This document shows, one piece after another, positions 47,429 through 60,746 of a DNA stretch of 64,000 nucleotides; positions within the stretch are counted from its first letter, which is position 1; each line of letters begins with the position of its first letter. Source of the stretch: Haemaphysalis longicornis (Eukaryota; Arthropoda; Arachnida; Ixodida; Ixodidae). The DNA lies in NCBI GenBank assembly GCA_013339765.2, contig CM023448.1, positions 28,782,242 through 28,846,241 of the forward strand, read 5' to 3'. The notes under the pieces were generated by a model. The model had not been told where the DNA came from, searched no databases, and saw only the letters and a program-made list of their open reading frames with translations. The position numbers and the translations under genes were made by a program.

Positions 47429-47936
47429 AGATGCGATGCATCTCTTGCCCTGAGGCATGTCCCTCCTGTGTCGTCGCGCCGTCCGTCCGCAGCCCTCCTC
47501 CGTTCTTCTCTCCCACAGCTGTGTGCAACACTCTCACACCGGCTCATTAGCATACCACAGCTGTCGCGCTTGTTTGGGCGCGCTTCACTGCGTTAACAAC
47601 TGCTCCGGCGCGCGCGGTGTGCGCAAGTGCTCGCATGCGCGACTCTCCTCCGCTGTCTCCTCTCCTTCAGGCGCTGTGAATATAAAGCGGGTAGCGCGCT
47701 GCGGCGGTTCAGTCAGAGCTCGCTCTCGTTCGACTCAGCGTGACTTTGCTTGACGACTCCGTGCTTGACTTGATTCTTCCGATGACGACGTGATGGAAGC
47801 GACGGTCCCTTCAGCGAGTGGGCTGACACAATCCAATACCAGCGTCAGCGCAAACGCTCAAGGCAACGTTACGACCAATTGAACCCCCCGATGCGTCGCA
47901 TCACATCAGGGTTCCATCGCGGGAAGATGGGCGTAA
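47429..47936 (+). mobile_element. Helentron-like element F, right copy
   Basis: Counterpart of 23,371-23,894. Begins AGATGCGATGCATCTC after TTTT, ends GATGCGTCGCATCA, TTCCATCGCGGGAAGATGG. Closely related internally to element D at 63,002, sharing the GAGGCATGTCCCTCC block and the promoter block. Confidence 0.65.
47681..47714 (+). promoter_or_regulatory. TATA-Initiator core promoter in element F (right)
   Basis: TATAAAG at 47,681-47,687 and TCAGTC at 47,709-47,714 put the Initiator A 30 bases from the TATA start. CGCATGCGCGACTCTCC lies upstream. The left-arm equivalent is at 23,601-23,635 on the minus strand. Confidence 0.55.
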
Positions 47937-49662
47937 TTTTTAAGTTATGCCCTTTTATTTGGGATAGAGAGCATATATATACTCAAGAAAAATCGGCTGC
48001 CTGTCCTTTTAACAAGCATGGGCTACTATCCAAGTCCGGTAGTAGACCGACTACGCATACCTATTTCATTCTTGGTACAGAGAAACTGAACGCAAGGGCC
48101 TTTCTTTTCCGCAATGTCAGGCTAACAAATAATGTTTGTTAGTAAGATGCCGACAGCGACGACTTCTTATCCTTGAAACACTAAAACTATATTTTCTCGA
48201 ACGAAATCTCCATAGAAAAAAGATGACAAATGAACAAACCTCAAAGATTTATCTTCCGTTACTAGACGAGCAATACAGTGGACGGCTTTTTGAGGACTAC
48301 AGATAACTCAGGATGTCATGCTATACGCACCCGCCACAGGTTCATCTCTACACTGTAAACGCAAACTAGCCGGAAATGGAGTTTTTAACAAGTAATGTGG
48401 CCTGAAAAATACCTATAGCAAAATTTACTCCCTAGGCATGGTGTAAAAAAGTGGACGCACCTCCATGGTACTACCGTTGTCCCTCCGTGTAGCAAAAGAG
48501 AGGATTTAGAACGACTTAACGCCATTTGCGAGATAGCGTTCGGTTCCTTGTATACAACCACGTCCACAATAAACTCCCCATCTGGGGTAATCATCTCAAG
48601 CGGGCGGTCGCCATGTTAGTCTTGTGTTGTTTCCGTGTATCAGCACTTCAACCGTGCCTAATGCTAATTAGAACGAAGGAAAGCAGGACGCGACGGTTGC
48701 ATGCAGCTACAAAACCGATACCGTAGGTATACCCGTATAGATGCTTCAGCCAGCGCGATCACAGGCAGACAGCGCGGCCGTGTTGTTTCAATCTGTTTAT
48801 TTTGGCGATAGGTGTTGTCAAACTCTGCTGCTAACAAAAAGACAGTTTTCGCCGTTGCAAACAATTGCAATGTTCATCTGATTGGCTTGCTTGCGCATAT
48901 ATAGACGATTTAAATTCTCGTGCCAGCGCGCCAACGCACCCGACTGCAGCGACTCAACTTGCTTGGCGGCACGACATGCTGCCCGGATGTAAACAACCTC
49001 CGTGCTTTCAACGCAGCGCGGCCGGTGACTCGGTGCGGCCGGAGCTTCAAGCCTCGCCTTGGGCCATCGTGTTTTCTTATTTGAGAAGGTCTAGTAGTGC
49101 CATTTGGTGGAAAGATCTTTATGTGCCCCTGTCACACGAGGACGGCCGCTAACAGCATTTGGATACGGCGACAGCTGTGGACAGCTCGCTGGTAAGTGGT
49201 CCTGTCATCAGTCGATGCGTTGTCAAACGGTTGAATAGGGTTAACAGCGAAAGTACCCGGGTACCCGTGCCGCACACAGAACGTACACGCTAGGGCAAAG
49301 AAAAAAAAACGCACACTCGTTTTATTTTTACTTGTTTGTGGGTTTTGGGGTACGCATTCGCATTCTTTGTAGGCCGGTTTCTAACAGGGCATTCGAGATA
49401 AAATCGTTTGTCGCGCGCGGCGTCGTTCAAAGCAACGTGACGGTTACTTCGTGCTGGCGAAAATCAGCGCAGTCAGACGGAAGCGGGAAGGAAGGTTGAG
49501 AGGATGGAAAGAGGGCGCTCATATTTAAAATAAAGCGGAATGCAAGCCCTGGATGACTCCAACGTATTACCGTGCCTCGAATCACCTCGAATACCGTGCC
49601 TCGAATCACCTAGCCCTAGTCATAACCAATAAGTTCTTTGGAATCTTGTAACAATTTGTTAT

Positions 49663-50100
49663 GTGGCTTTACGCAGCTCGGTCAACCGTATGGAACGCGG
49701 ATCCCCCGATCCGAATGAGGCAGATTTCCAAGATTGGGTCTTCGACGACGACCCGGCTGAGCCTGCAGAGAGCGAGCTGGAAACGTCAAGTGCACCATGC
49801 ATGCCAGCGCCAGTGCCTCTAAGCACCACCACTGAACAAGGTCTGGCGTGCTCACAGGTGCCGGTGGCCAGCACGAGCCAGTCAGCTGCATCTCCAGCGT
49901 GCCCACCCAACAAGCTGGCTGCTAAGGGGCAAAAAAGGAAGAGGACCTCAAAACGGGACGGCTTGCTGGACGACATTCTGCAAGAGCAGAGGGCCCTCCG
50001 TGTCAGCTTCGAAGAGGCTCGTAAGAAAGAGCTGCAGTTGCAACGTGAGCATTTAAACTTCCAGAAGGGAATCGGCCAAAAGGGAACAAGAGCTAATTGA
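49663..50100 (+). pseudogene. acidic/coiled-coil protein, right copy
   Basis: Counterpart of the 21,187-21,660 frame. The acidic, basic and coiled-coil parts are conserved. An extra G near 50,070 changes the final ~20 residues compared with the left copy, and a ~9-residue segment differs in the middle. The acceptor TTTACGCAG precedes it at 49,668-49,676. Confidence 0.45.
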
Positions 50101-50267
50101 AGTGCTTAAAGGTTTTTTTCAATCAGCCCCACTAAGTATACAGTCAATAAGAAAAACAGTACACAGCAGCTACCCGGCTAGTCATAATCAAGGATTTCTT
50201 TTAATGCGGCACTAAAGTGAGTTTTTTGAAACCTTATTTGCGGCTGCATTGTGTAATTAAGGGGGCA

Positions 50268-51250
50268 CATGGGTGTTTGGGACCAAAAAATTGCCCAGAA
50301 AAGCAATTTTTTAGCTACCACTTTTCTCGTGATCTCCAATGTTTTTTCTCCAAAAATTCCGTACATGGTGCAGTACCAGGTACTTAGAAAAGCCATAGAG
50401 GCCCGATTTCAATAAAGGTATAATTATTTTCCTATAATTCCCTTTTTCACCACGAGTGCTATCGCAGTGATACAAAATTCTCGAGAGGTACATACCAGCA
50501 TGTAGTGCAGCTAGGACAATCATTTCTTTTTGCACTGTGAAGCTGAACGTGTAAACCATGCGACATGGGAAGCATATTTTTCATTTTGTGTTGCAGTAGT
50601 TGTTTAATTAGCATTATTTTTAATTTGTTAGAAGTAGTAGTTCAAACCTAGAAGTCAGAATTGATGTAAACGTGTATGTGATTGTAAAACAAAAAACTGC
50701 TTCCCGCATTTTATTCTCCACAACTTCTGGTATCTATCCATGCCTTGCTGGTAATCTTTTGTTGAATAGTTTTTAAGTGCAATGCACTTCTTAAGCGACC
50801 CTGAACCTGCGTCCACCGGCGATGTCCGCGCACGTGGAGATGGGCGCGCGCAGCCTGGCCGCTGACATAGCACATACCCACGCGGGGGATTGGCCAGGAA
50901 TCTCCTCGTCTTCCTTGGCAACGGGGGGAGATGATGGGCTGTGCGCTGCCTGGCCGCTGACATGGCACATACCTGCACTTGGGGGATTGGCAAGAATCGG
51001 GCGGAGAAGGGCTAATGCACCTGCTTAAAGGAGTACTGACACTAAATTTCAAAGTGAGATCCGCTCTTTTCTCCTTATTTCTCAAGGAACAATCAAGGAA
51101 ATTTTTTTAAAAAATTCGTAAACTGTTACCTCACATCAAAACTAATTAGACATTTTAAATCAGCTAAAAAAACTGAACAAGCCCGCGAAGTTTTGTCGAA
51201 ATTGGTTGGAAAGCAAAAAAAAAAGTTTCTAAGACAAGTGTGCCCCCCTC
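50268..51250. mobile_element. short-TIR element of ~985 bp, right copy
   Basis: Same ends as the left copy (AAGGGGGCACATGG at 50,263 and GTGCCCCCCTC at 51,250). Its middle (about 50,785-51,025) is different: two GC-rich tandem units of about 105 bp built around CCTGGCCGCTGACAT replace the decayed duplication of the left arm. Confidence 0.4.
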
Positions 51251-52374
51251 AACTAAAAACATTTGTATGAATGAGTGATTTTGTGTGTGTGCACACACTA
51301 GTTTTGTTTTTATCCTGCACTGGCATATTGACCTGAACGTACTTGTGGTACAAGCTGTGCTGTTAGAATCTTTTCGTCACACGTGCAATACCAAGAGCTT
51401 ATGTACAATTGTGATATGAACGTCTTTTCTCTCTCTTCACCCCTCTCTGCTGCCGCCCTCATGTCAAGAGTTTGTGGCTTTGTGGTACAAATTGTATACA
51501 TTGAATTGTCTTTTTTGCCTTGGGGCCTCGTGATACGAGTCATGTATTTTTATACGAGTCTGCCACAGTTGCAATACCGAGAAGTTATGTCGCCTTGTGA
51601 TATGAATCATTGCCTCACTCCTCTGTTTTATAGCATCTATGTTTTTTTTTTATTTCACTAGTCTGCAGTGTAAGAACCAGTTGTCTTGCGAAGTATTTTG
51701 CACTGAATTTCGGTTTTCCAGAAGTAAAATTAGTGGTATCATTTGCCAAAGCTTGTGCCCTGCGAGTCATGTTGTAGTGGGCTGTTGAAACTTAGGCAAC
51801 TTGTGGTCTTCTGATGTGGGCTCCAATCTTGTGGTATGGTACTGTCGTGATTGTGCAAGTTTATGCTATATGATGTCTGTCACATTTTGAATAGGTTTTA
51901 CTCTACACTTCATTTAAAATGGTTGTAAGCCCTTGTGTTATGCAGCACACAATTTGTACCTTTTTACCCTTCCTTTGCATGCGGTCCACTCATGTTTTGC
52001 TTGCCTACCAAAACCCACCTGTCATTGGGCTGGGCAGCAAATAAATTGAACCGAAAGAACACCTCGTCTTGAAAGTTTTATAGACATGTTTTGGGTACCA
52101 CGATTCTACGAACAGAAGTACGACAGCAGGAAATGATGTTTATTTGGTACCCACAATGTAGATGAGGTACAGGCAACGAAAGAATTATTACATGGCAGAA
52201 AACAAATACTGTACGACTACAGCAGACAGTAGCATGTATACTGAATGCACCGCCACAGCACATAAGCTCAACGAAGACAGTCAAGTGAAGAAACCATGAA
52301 AATATGCCTGCAAGGCATTCTTCGCAGAGTACCTAAATAATTAATATCTAATTAATAAACATTAAGAGAAAGGA

Positions 52375-52601
52375 CCCGCTGTGGTGGCTAGGGTGTTGCG
52401 CAGCTGAGCATGCTAGCAGCTGATGGGCACCATTCCTGGCCGCAGTGGCTGTTTTTCTGATTGAGGCAAAAACACCCCCATGTGTTCGAGATTTTGGCGC
52501 ACGTTAAAGATCCTTAGGTGGTGGAACTTTATCCAGAGCCCTCCACTACAGCACACCTCATCGCCTGTGTAGCGTTGCCGCATTAAAACCCATACTCAAT
52601 C
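52375..52601 (+). mobile_element. tRNA-derived SINE, right copy of shared insertion
   Basis: Counterpart of 18,715-18,942. Starts CCCGCTGTGGTGGCTAGGGT, with GAGAAAGGA duplicated at 52,366-52,374 and 52,602-52,610. Confidence 0.85.
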
Positions 52602-53085
52602 GAGAAAGGAAATTCACAAGTGCCAGAAAGACCTTGAAACCGAGAAAAACAAAGGTGGGGCAGAAACTACAACACAATGAAATATACTACAAATAGGCTT
52701 TTTATAAAACGTAACACAATGAAATATAGTACAAATAGGCTTTTTGAAAAACATGCAACACCTGAAGATAGAAACAACTAACGTGTAAAATGCAATATAC
52801 AACAAACAGGCTTTTTATAAAACACATAACACTTGAAGATAAAAATTTAAAAAACACGTAAAATTCAATACACACATACTACAGTATGCAAACTGGGTGT
52901 TGTGTGTTTTGACAGGCACTCCAAAGTCCCTAACCACTTTGTTTATAGAAGTAGTTTGCCAGTGCAGCACGCACTTCCTTGCCATTGCCTCTCTCACAAT
53001 CAGTGATACGGGCTGGCTGGGGGTACATAGCGTTGTACATGGCTACTTCCTCTTCCCATCGTGGGTCAATGCCGTCCCTGAAGTC

Positions 53086-54332
53086 CTAACAGATATTGTT
53101 GAGGACACAGCAGGCTTTAATTGCTAGCACAGAAGTGTCAAGGTCACTCTCCATACGCTTCATGATGAAGCGAAACCTTGCCTTGAGGCGCCCAAACGCG
53201 TTCTCAACTATCCTTCTCGTTTTTGACAGGTTATAATTGAAAGCTGCTTCAGGCGTTCCTGGGGAAGCACTTGCATATGGCTTCTGCATGTTCTCGGAGA
53301 GGGGAAAAGCCTGATCGCACAGGATGATCGGTGGCACTACCATTTCCTCAATCTCAGCCGTTGGCCCTCGAAATGCCTCGCTCTCCACGAACTTGCGCAG
53401 CTTCGGCCTCCCGTACACGTATGCATCATGGCAGCGCCCGGGCGATCCAATGTTCGTGTACCAAAACCGGTACCTGTGGTCCACCAATTCCAGAAGGATA
53501 ATGCTGTACCTGCATGAAAAGGGAGAAATGTAAATTATCCATGCGCATGAAAGTGTCTGTAATGTTTTTTCTTCTAAAGGTGAACGAACAGCTGCAAGCA
53601 TTTCCATTACTTGGACGAACATAAACACTTTCACCAAGCAGCCAGCTTGAGCACTAGAAGTATACATTTATTGCCGTAATTAGGAGGGAAGCTTTACCTA
53701 CCAGCCTTTATAGTTATAATAATCCATGGCGTCTTCTTGGGGTGGTGACACCGTGAAGTGGCACCCGTCCAGAGCTCCAATGCCTTGTGGAAACCGACTG
53801 ACCGCGGCGAATTCCCTCATGTGCTGGGAAATGTTGGAGGGCGAGACAGCCTTCACCCACTCATCTTCGAAGTTGTCCAAAACGGCGACGCAGAATTCTT
53901 TATAAATCATGTTCACCGTCGACCGTCCCAAAGCGAACAGCTCCGCGACGGTTCGTTCTTCCGCGGTGCAGCAGAGTCTGTAAAGGCCAACGGCCACTCT
54001 CTTCTCGACGGACACCGCTTTCGTCATTTCGGTGTCTTGGCGGGTGAGGTCGGCGCGGCATGCATCCACAATGTAGCGGAAAGTGGCCGGTGCCACCCTA
54101 AAGCAACGCTTAAATGGGCTTCACCCAAGTGAGGCAGTGTCTCCTCAAACCACCTCTCGTTCCGCGTGAAGCGCCAGCGCGACCTCTCCACCGTCCCCAG
54201 TGAGTGCACGGCCACAGCGGTCATCACGAAAGAATTGGCGAGCAAGAGTTGTTCGATGCTTCGCACACGCCGTTTGGCGGCTTCACCACGTTGTTGAAAG
54301 CGTCGCTCCTCGGCCTGATGACGCACGCGCAA
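53086..54332 (-). pseudogene. PIF/Harbinger transposase (HARBI1-like), right copy
   Basis: This copy keeps all three catalytic acidic residues in readable context: Asp in GALDGCHF (codon 53,769-53,767), Asp in RCHDAYV (53,427-53,425) and Glu in VENAFGRL (53,205-53,203). Exon 1 ends at 53,702 and exon 2 starts at 53,509. The 192-bp intron removes cleanly so that KGW joins YSIILLELVD. A one-base loss in a T-run near 54,115 shifts the N-terminal frame relative to the left copy. A TAG after CVLNNIC is shared by both arms. The family uses the protein to cut and rejoin transposon ends; this copy is probably inactive as written. Confidence 0.8.
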
Positions 54333-54827
54333 GCATAGAAGTGCAGCTACAAGCTGCGCGCCGGGAACGTCAGCAGACGACCTTCTCGATGCCAGCGGCC
54401 GACTATCACACGGGCGCCATTTCTGCGTCTTTCTTCACTTTTTGTGTTGTCGCCTAGCGCGAAGATCCCACCACGACAACGATCAGAGAAAGACGAAGAA
54501 CGGTAACTCCATGTGAAAAACCATGTGGAAAACAACCGCGTTGGATTTGGCTACGGGTGGCAGGCGACGGCAGCCGCTCAAGTCGTTACTAGAAGCAGCT
54601 AACGCCATTCGTTAAAACAGCTATTTCTCAGAGCGTTTTCTTTCACAGAAAAACATTTTTAACCCTTATAAGACGTTTTTCTTTGCATAAAAACTTCTGA
54701 AATATGAGCGCATTTCTCTTTTTGGTCATTATCACCATCATACCTAACACATTAATGCCTTCTTTCGCATTTTGGCGTGTAGCACGGGCCACCCAAATAA
54801 TGTCATTCGGTTCTTTAAAGGCCTTAA

Positions 54828-56547
54828 AGGAGCCATGAAGAGAAAACACAAGTTTGGTTCATTCGAAAGATTGCCTCGTTAGAACCATACTGACACACCT
54901 TTTAATCACAACTTCGCTCAAATAAGCTACATAATTAGGAAAAAAGGGAATGACCATGCGACCCACCACCTCATTTCCGCAACAGAACCTTGATGTCACT
55001 TGGGAATGCTCTGCGATTGGCGGAGGCCGGCAAAAGCAAACGCAAGTTAGGCAGGGCTTACCAGTTTGCATAGTGAACTATATGTCCGTTAAACATCCTG
55101 CACATTCCTTTTATGACACTAGGAACGGTGGAGTAAATGGTTGAAGTTCCGAATAAGCACGCAAGCGTGTACGCCAATGCGTACGAAACTACCGCCAGCG
55201 ACACTCGACATCTCGCCGTCGCCCACCGTCGCGCAGACGAATTTTCGGTTCGAGGCTCTTCGGGGCCAATGAACCGTCCCAGCACGCACAGCCGCGACCT
55301 TTGCTTGGTACGCGTCGTATCCCCCCTTCACAGGAGGTTGGCCGTCATATCGCCAACCAGCAAAGGTAACAATAGAAACGAGGGGAGTAAGGAACAGCAA
55401 GCAGCGACGAGATAGTGACAGTCGTCGCAGTTTCGGAATGGTGTTGGCTTGCTGCTATTGTTAGAGCGAGCTCGTTTCCCGTTTACAACCACTGAAACTT
55501 TCAGTTTGTTCGAAGTATTTACAATGAAATTTCGTTGCTACGTTTTGAAATGCCCATGTAGTACGGGCAATCGTCGAGGGAGTGCGACATCCCCGCCGGT
55601 GAGGAGATCTCCTTTCATGTGCTGCCCAACGACGAACCTCGGCGAAGCAAGTGCTACGTTTTGTGAACTTTGCAAACGGAGGAGAAAGAGAGCTAAAGGA
55701 AGTGCGAGTGTGCTCGCTTCATTTCCGAGGAAGTGATTACGGCAGGGCCCTACGGTTAGCTCACCTCCTCGGACATGCTGGCGCTCGTCGCCGACTTCGT
55801 CAAATCGCCGTCAAAGCGCTCTGACCAAGGGGGGGAAAAATGCCGTACACACCGCGCATTGACGTTGTATCTTCTGGTCGAAGCAGAAAGCTCGCGCGAA
55901 CGGCTTTCCATACACGAACCGGCCAACTGGCATAAGCGATACTGCTACTGAAATTGAAATATTATTAACCGTAATAAAAATACGGCACATACGTACCAGT
56001 AGTATTCGTCCGTCGCGACGGGGCTGACGAGGCAGGGTGCCGACGGCTGGGCGTTCGTCTGTTGTGGCTATCGCGGAATGGTCGCTTTCCGGTCCATTCC
56101 GCGTATCCACAACTCCTGCCGCTCGTGCACTTAGAAGCATTGAGCGTTCAAGTGGTGTGAGGTTGATAAATGTAAGCCCGAGCTTCTCGGCGAGAGTTTT
56201 GTTCTCCGGATCAGGCGATTCCATGACTAGGGCTGCGGTGCACTAGGTTTTACTAGTATTTTTAAAATGGCCGCCGTCTCGGTTACGGCACGAGTTCCGG
56301 TTCCTGTTGATTCCCGCGTGTGGGTGCTATTGGAGTCGACATACTAAGTATCTGTTTCATGGACCGGCTCGTATGACGCCATTGTTCACGTCACCAAATG
56401 TGCAATTTAGCGGGATTTAAAATTTGGCTTAAATTGCTTATTTCTCAGTGAATAAAGCATCGTTTGCTTCCGGGAAAGCGCTTAGGGTACTATGAAACAC
56501 CTAATCTTTCGAATAAAACAAACTTTTGTTTTCTCTTCATGGCTCTT
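54828..56547. mobile_element. 1.7-kb TIR element with THAP remnant, right arm only
   Basis: Terminal inverted repeats of about 40 bp: GGAGCCATGAAGAGAAAACA at the left end, and the reverse complement of GTTTTCTCTTCATGGCTC at the right end. Both ends are flanked by TTAA (54,824-54,827 and 56,548-56,551). The left arm has one TTAA at the empty site (16,287-16,290). The interior holds a THAP-type zinc finger remnant and an unassigned minus-strand 137-codon frame (55,811-56,224). THAP fingers are typical of P-element-like transposases, but P elements usually make 8-bp duplications, so assignment is open. Confidence 0.75.
55524..55745 (+). pseudogene. THAP-type zinc finger fragment
   Basis: Starts MKFRCYVLKC, giving the first two Cys. 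In shifted frames it continues with ISFHVLPNDEPRR and ends VCSLHFRGSDYG, the characteristic C-x2-H and downstream block of THAP domains. At least two frameshifts and an in-frame stop break it. No catalytic transposase region follows. Confidence 0.65.
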
Positions 56548-57149
56548 TTAAGCATTTAATGTCATTTTCGTGTACGTGTGGCACGGGTATCAAATGCCGC
56601 AAGCACGATTGATCCCTCTGAAGCACCAGATGAGGGTTTTTGAATTGTGAGGGCCTGGGGTACTTAGTGAAGTTGGTCGTTTATTCTACGACAGAGCCGT
56701 CTCCGAACACCGGTTCAAGATACAACGATGATGATGGTCAGTCCAGAAGAAGGCGATGTTTTCCTCGACGTGTTTGATGGTAGGGATAATGTGGAAGTTA
56801 ATAAATGAATTTTCACGCTTCTGAGCTTCGCGATTAAATATTGCCGTCATTCAAAACTGAACTTGCCATTACAAAGTAGCGTGTGTTCTCTTTAGCTGCA
56901 CGCGAACCCCGACACGAAAACCAACAATTGTACAGCCCCGATGAGCTTACGACACAACTCTGACGTTTTATTACGAAGTGAGTGCACATAATGGTGTTAC
57001 GATGTGGTCATTGCCCGGTTTAAATTGTCTGCCTCAAACCATTTCTCTTGACACCACAATTTCTTTTGTGCTACTGTTCGAGCATCTACGATAAATTTGC
57101 GCCGTTTACTCCTAACTAGTACTGATCAGACGGGTGCCCTTTTCATCTG

Positions 57150-57930
57150 ATTTTATTCATGGAAACCTTTTATTTCACAAGCACAACCTTGCCGGAATTT
57201 ATTTGAATTTTTACATATTTTAACACTAACCGTGACCATCGCATGAGGATAACGATGAAGCATCTCTTCTTTGTCCGAAGTTATTCTCCTCATCAAGAGT
57301 TTCAATTTTTTTTTTTTTCACATAATCCTCGCATCCACTTAGAGGTACACAGTTGGCAGTTTCAGGAACGAAGACAGATCGGACCCCCACAGCCTCGTAA
57401 CGATGTCATGATTATGACCAGGAGAATTTTTATTTGTCTCACGTGATTTCCTCATTGAGACCTTCAATTTGACCCCACACACCCTAGCGCACATCACTTT
57501 GAATGTTAACCATATCTATGACTCACCATGACTGTGTCACGATTATAACCAGGAAGCATTTTTTTGGTCCTACGTGAATCCCCGCACCGATATCTTCAAT
57601 TCATAGCGTGGGGACATACTAGTGACACCCCAATAAATTTTAAATCATTTAATGATTCACCGTGGCTATGTCATTTGTATTGTATTTTTGACCAGGATGT
57701 ATTTCTTATTTGTCCAACGTTATTTCCGTAACCTAAACACATAATTTGAGACCCCTTATGCCTACGGGTCATCATTATGACCCCGAAATATCTTTTTGCT
57801 TGTCTCACGTGATTTCCCCCTCGAGACCTTCAATTGATACCCCACATGCCCTCGCGCGGCACTTCCTGTCACTTTGAATTAATTCAATCTGACCATCGAT
57901 GACTCCGTGTTACAGGGTGCACCATTCTCG
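57150..57930 (-). repeat. diverged ~145-bp satellite, right copy, uninterrupted
   Basis: Reverse-complement counterpart of the left satellite. It lacks the 1.18-kb insertion, so the pre-insertion site (GGACC, A-run, TGCTTCC) is intact near 57,565. Confidence 0.7.
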
Positions 57931-58599
57931 ATATACATTTTTTATTGTTTCTTTTATAGTTTTTGTTATTTCTTTTGATGAAGTATCTACATTTACCCTT
58001 TTATAATGATTACAGGTTGAACTTCCGTGATATGTACATTTTTGTGGAAATGCAGGGCCTTACGTGATCCTGGCCAGGGGGAGAGGAGGGGGGATACTCG
58101 GCAAAGAATGCTACGCCCTAAAAAAGCGAAGGCATAAGGATGAACGCTTCGCGCTTCAGAGATTCGCGGGGACATTTCGCTTCGACACAAGGCATTTTTT
58201 CAGGAGGCAGAGCAAGAATGCAGAGAGAACCGAACCCCTAAACAGCTTCGACGTAAATGAACTGAGCAGTGAGCGCACATCCACTCGTGCAATCTTGTTT
58301 GTTTCGACCCAGGGCCCCAGCACACCATCGAGTCTGGACCGCCTCTATCATGAACACGAACACGGAGCCTACATCAAGAGTTTGGTATCCAATATATACG
58401 TACAATTGCTTGCAACCAGCGCTAATCGTCATGGCCACCAGGCATACCTGCATTAAATCCGCAACGAACATTCTTTCCAACCTCACAGGAGTACAATGTC
58501 GGGTCGTACCGAATGCGAAAGTTTGAGCTCATGAATTTCCACCCGTAATATTTTTACCACGCGTGAATCTTAAAACTCTCAATGCTAACTAAATCAGAG

Positions 58600-59000
58600 T
58601 TCATCTGAGCCCTAGTTAATTCCTAGCACGGGAGAGTTGTGAGTCCATTGGAGTTCTGAATTCATTTTGTGCCTTCAGTCCTTTTTGAGTTCTGAGGTCA
58701 TTTTGAGTTTTGAGTACATTTTGTGTTTGGAGTCCGTTTTGAGTTTTGAGTACATTTTGGGTTTGAGTACATTTTTAGTGTGGGTACATTTTGAGTTTGA
58801 GTACATTTTGGTTTTGAGTACATTTTGAGTATGAGTACATTTTGAGTTCGAGTACATTTTGAGTACTGATCGAGTACAGTTTGAGCACTGAGTATATTTT
58901 GAGTTTTGAGTGCGAGTGAGTTCTGAGTTTTGCGCTCACTGTGAGTTTGAGTTTGAGTGAGCGCAGGACTGCTGCTCAGCATTGAGTCTAAGTTTGAGAG
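58600..59000 (-). repeat. degenerate ACTCAAAATGT minisatellite, right copy
   Basis: Reverse complement of the 12,705-13,110 array (reads GAGTACATTTT on the plus strand). Unit number and sequence differ from the left copy, as expected for a fast-changing tandem array in two alleles. Confidence 0.8.
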
Positions 59001-59944
59001 AGTGGTCATTCAGAAAAAAAAAAAAATATTGGGTGAGTTTGCGTGAGCTGCGCCAACTTTGCCGAGGTATGGTTGTCACATAAGATACGTAGGAAAATAT
59101 ACAAGTTGGGTGGATGCATCCTGGTAACAATACTGGAGGTTCGCCCGGTCATTGCCACCTCCAATTCCAGAAAGCTTGTCTGCAACGGTTTGCTGTTAAA
59201 AATTTTCGGCTTTGATATACGTGTTTTGACATACGAGCTATTGAGGTGCACTGCGTTCCTCCAGAAACTCCAACCAATCTTTAATGCCAAATAGAACTTT
59301 AGCTTGAGAACGATCGAGTGCCTTCCCCAGGTGGCAACCTTGACACAGCCGCAAAATGCGCTTCGGAAACGCCATGTGTGTACGGTGGTGAGAACTAGGG
59401 CCTCCAGATAAGTGGCTCCGCGGAGAACTCACGGGGAGACTGATTGCTGCAAGGCCTGCTGCTCCGCGCACGTACATAGTGCCTCAGTGTATGAGGTGTT
59501 GCGTGGCATATCTCGTTCCTCATTCATTTCTCATTAGCCGCCATTGTTGTGTTTTCTGGCGAACTGGGAGATATCGACGATCGACCGACCCAGTTACGAG
59601 CGCAACGGAAAGCCTCGATGAAGCAAGGAAAGCTGCCGCCGAGATGCAGTCGAGATACGCAGGGGACTCACGAGTAAACGAACGCAAATGGGCAGCTCCT
59701 CGAAAGCGCCTCCCGACCACCTTGAACTTGTTTCGGCACTTGATTGCGCTGGCGGATAGCGGGAATGCCGAATGAGCTGGAAGCGGTGTTGTTCAGTTAA
59801 GGGGGACTCAACTGCTAAGATTCCTATGTGACTTACTACTTCACGCCCCACGGACTTAAAAACCGTTGTGCATCAATACCAAAAATTAGCAGTGGCTTAG
59901 CTCGGCTATGCCAGGATATACGTAGCGTGAGCTAAGGTTCAGCA

Positions 59945-60330
59945 ATGCAATCCAATCCAATACAATCCAGTACAGGCCAGTTCAGTCCAGTCACAGCTCC
60001 TCGCGCATGCGCAGCACCGCTCTACAGGAGCCACGCGAAACGGCTATCAAGCGGCTTCGGCGCAGCGTCAGACTTGGCTACTGCGCAACGGAGGCGCACA
60101 GCTGGGCACGCGCCGGCGCCAGTGCGTCTGCCGCTGCTATGACGTCACTCCTCTGGAATGCGCAGACCGGCGAACGTGCAGACCCAATTCTCAAGAATCT
60201 CTACACACCCGTACTCCAATACAATCCAATTTATTCCAAACCAATCCAATCAAATCGAATCCAATGCAATCCAATGCTCCTCGCGCTTGCGCAGCACGGC
60301 CCTTTAGGGTCCACGCGAAACTGCTCAACC
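59945..60330. repeat. CCAAT/NRF1/CRE-rich repeat, right copy
   Basis: Reverse-complement counterpart of 11,395-11,765, with the same order of CCAAT arrays, GCGCATGCGC at 60,003-60,012 and TGACGTCA at 60,140-60,147. The arrays differ slightly in CCAAT number. Present in both arms, so it predates their divergence. Confidence 0.6.
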
Positions 60331-60492
60331 TCGGCCAGTGTAGCTTACGGTATACAAAAGCTTTACAGATACACACAAACGTTCACTACGTCCTAGTTTG
60401 GAATTTTAGACGATAGTCACTGTATTGAAATTAAAAAGAGACTCTTGCTTGCTGCACAGCTAGTGCCATCCAGTGAAAACTGGATAAACAAA

Positions 60493-60746
60493 AAAACCCG
60501 CCGCGGTGGCTCAGTGGCTAAGGCGTTGCGCTGCTGAGCACGAGGTCGCGGGTTCGATTCCTGGCTGCGGCGGCCGCTTTTCTGATGGAGGTGAAAAGCA
60601 AAAACGCCTGTGTGTACGATATTTCGGCGCACGTTAAAGATCCCCAGGTGGTCCACATTAATCCGGAGCCCTCCACTACGGCGCGCCTCATCGCCTGCGT
60701 TGCGTCGGCACGTTAAACCCTACAATCAATCAAATCAATCAATCGA
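60493..60746 (+). mobile_element. full-length tRNA-derived SINE, right arm only
   Basis: Head CCCGCCGCGGTGGCTCAGTG with A box, B box GGGTTCGATTCCTGGC, family body and (CAAT)n-like tail. Flanked by 12-bp duplications TGGATAAACAAA at 60,481-60,492 and 60,747-60,758. The left arm at about 10,541-10,556 carries a single undisturbed site (TTTGGGTTTATCCAGTTT), so the insertion is dimorphic between arms. Confidence 0.93.
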
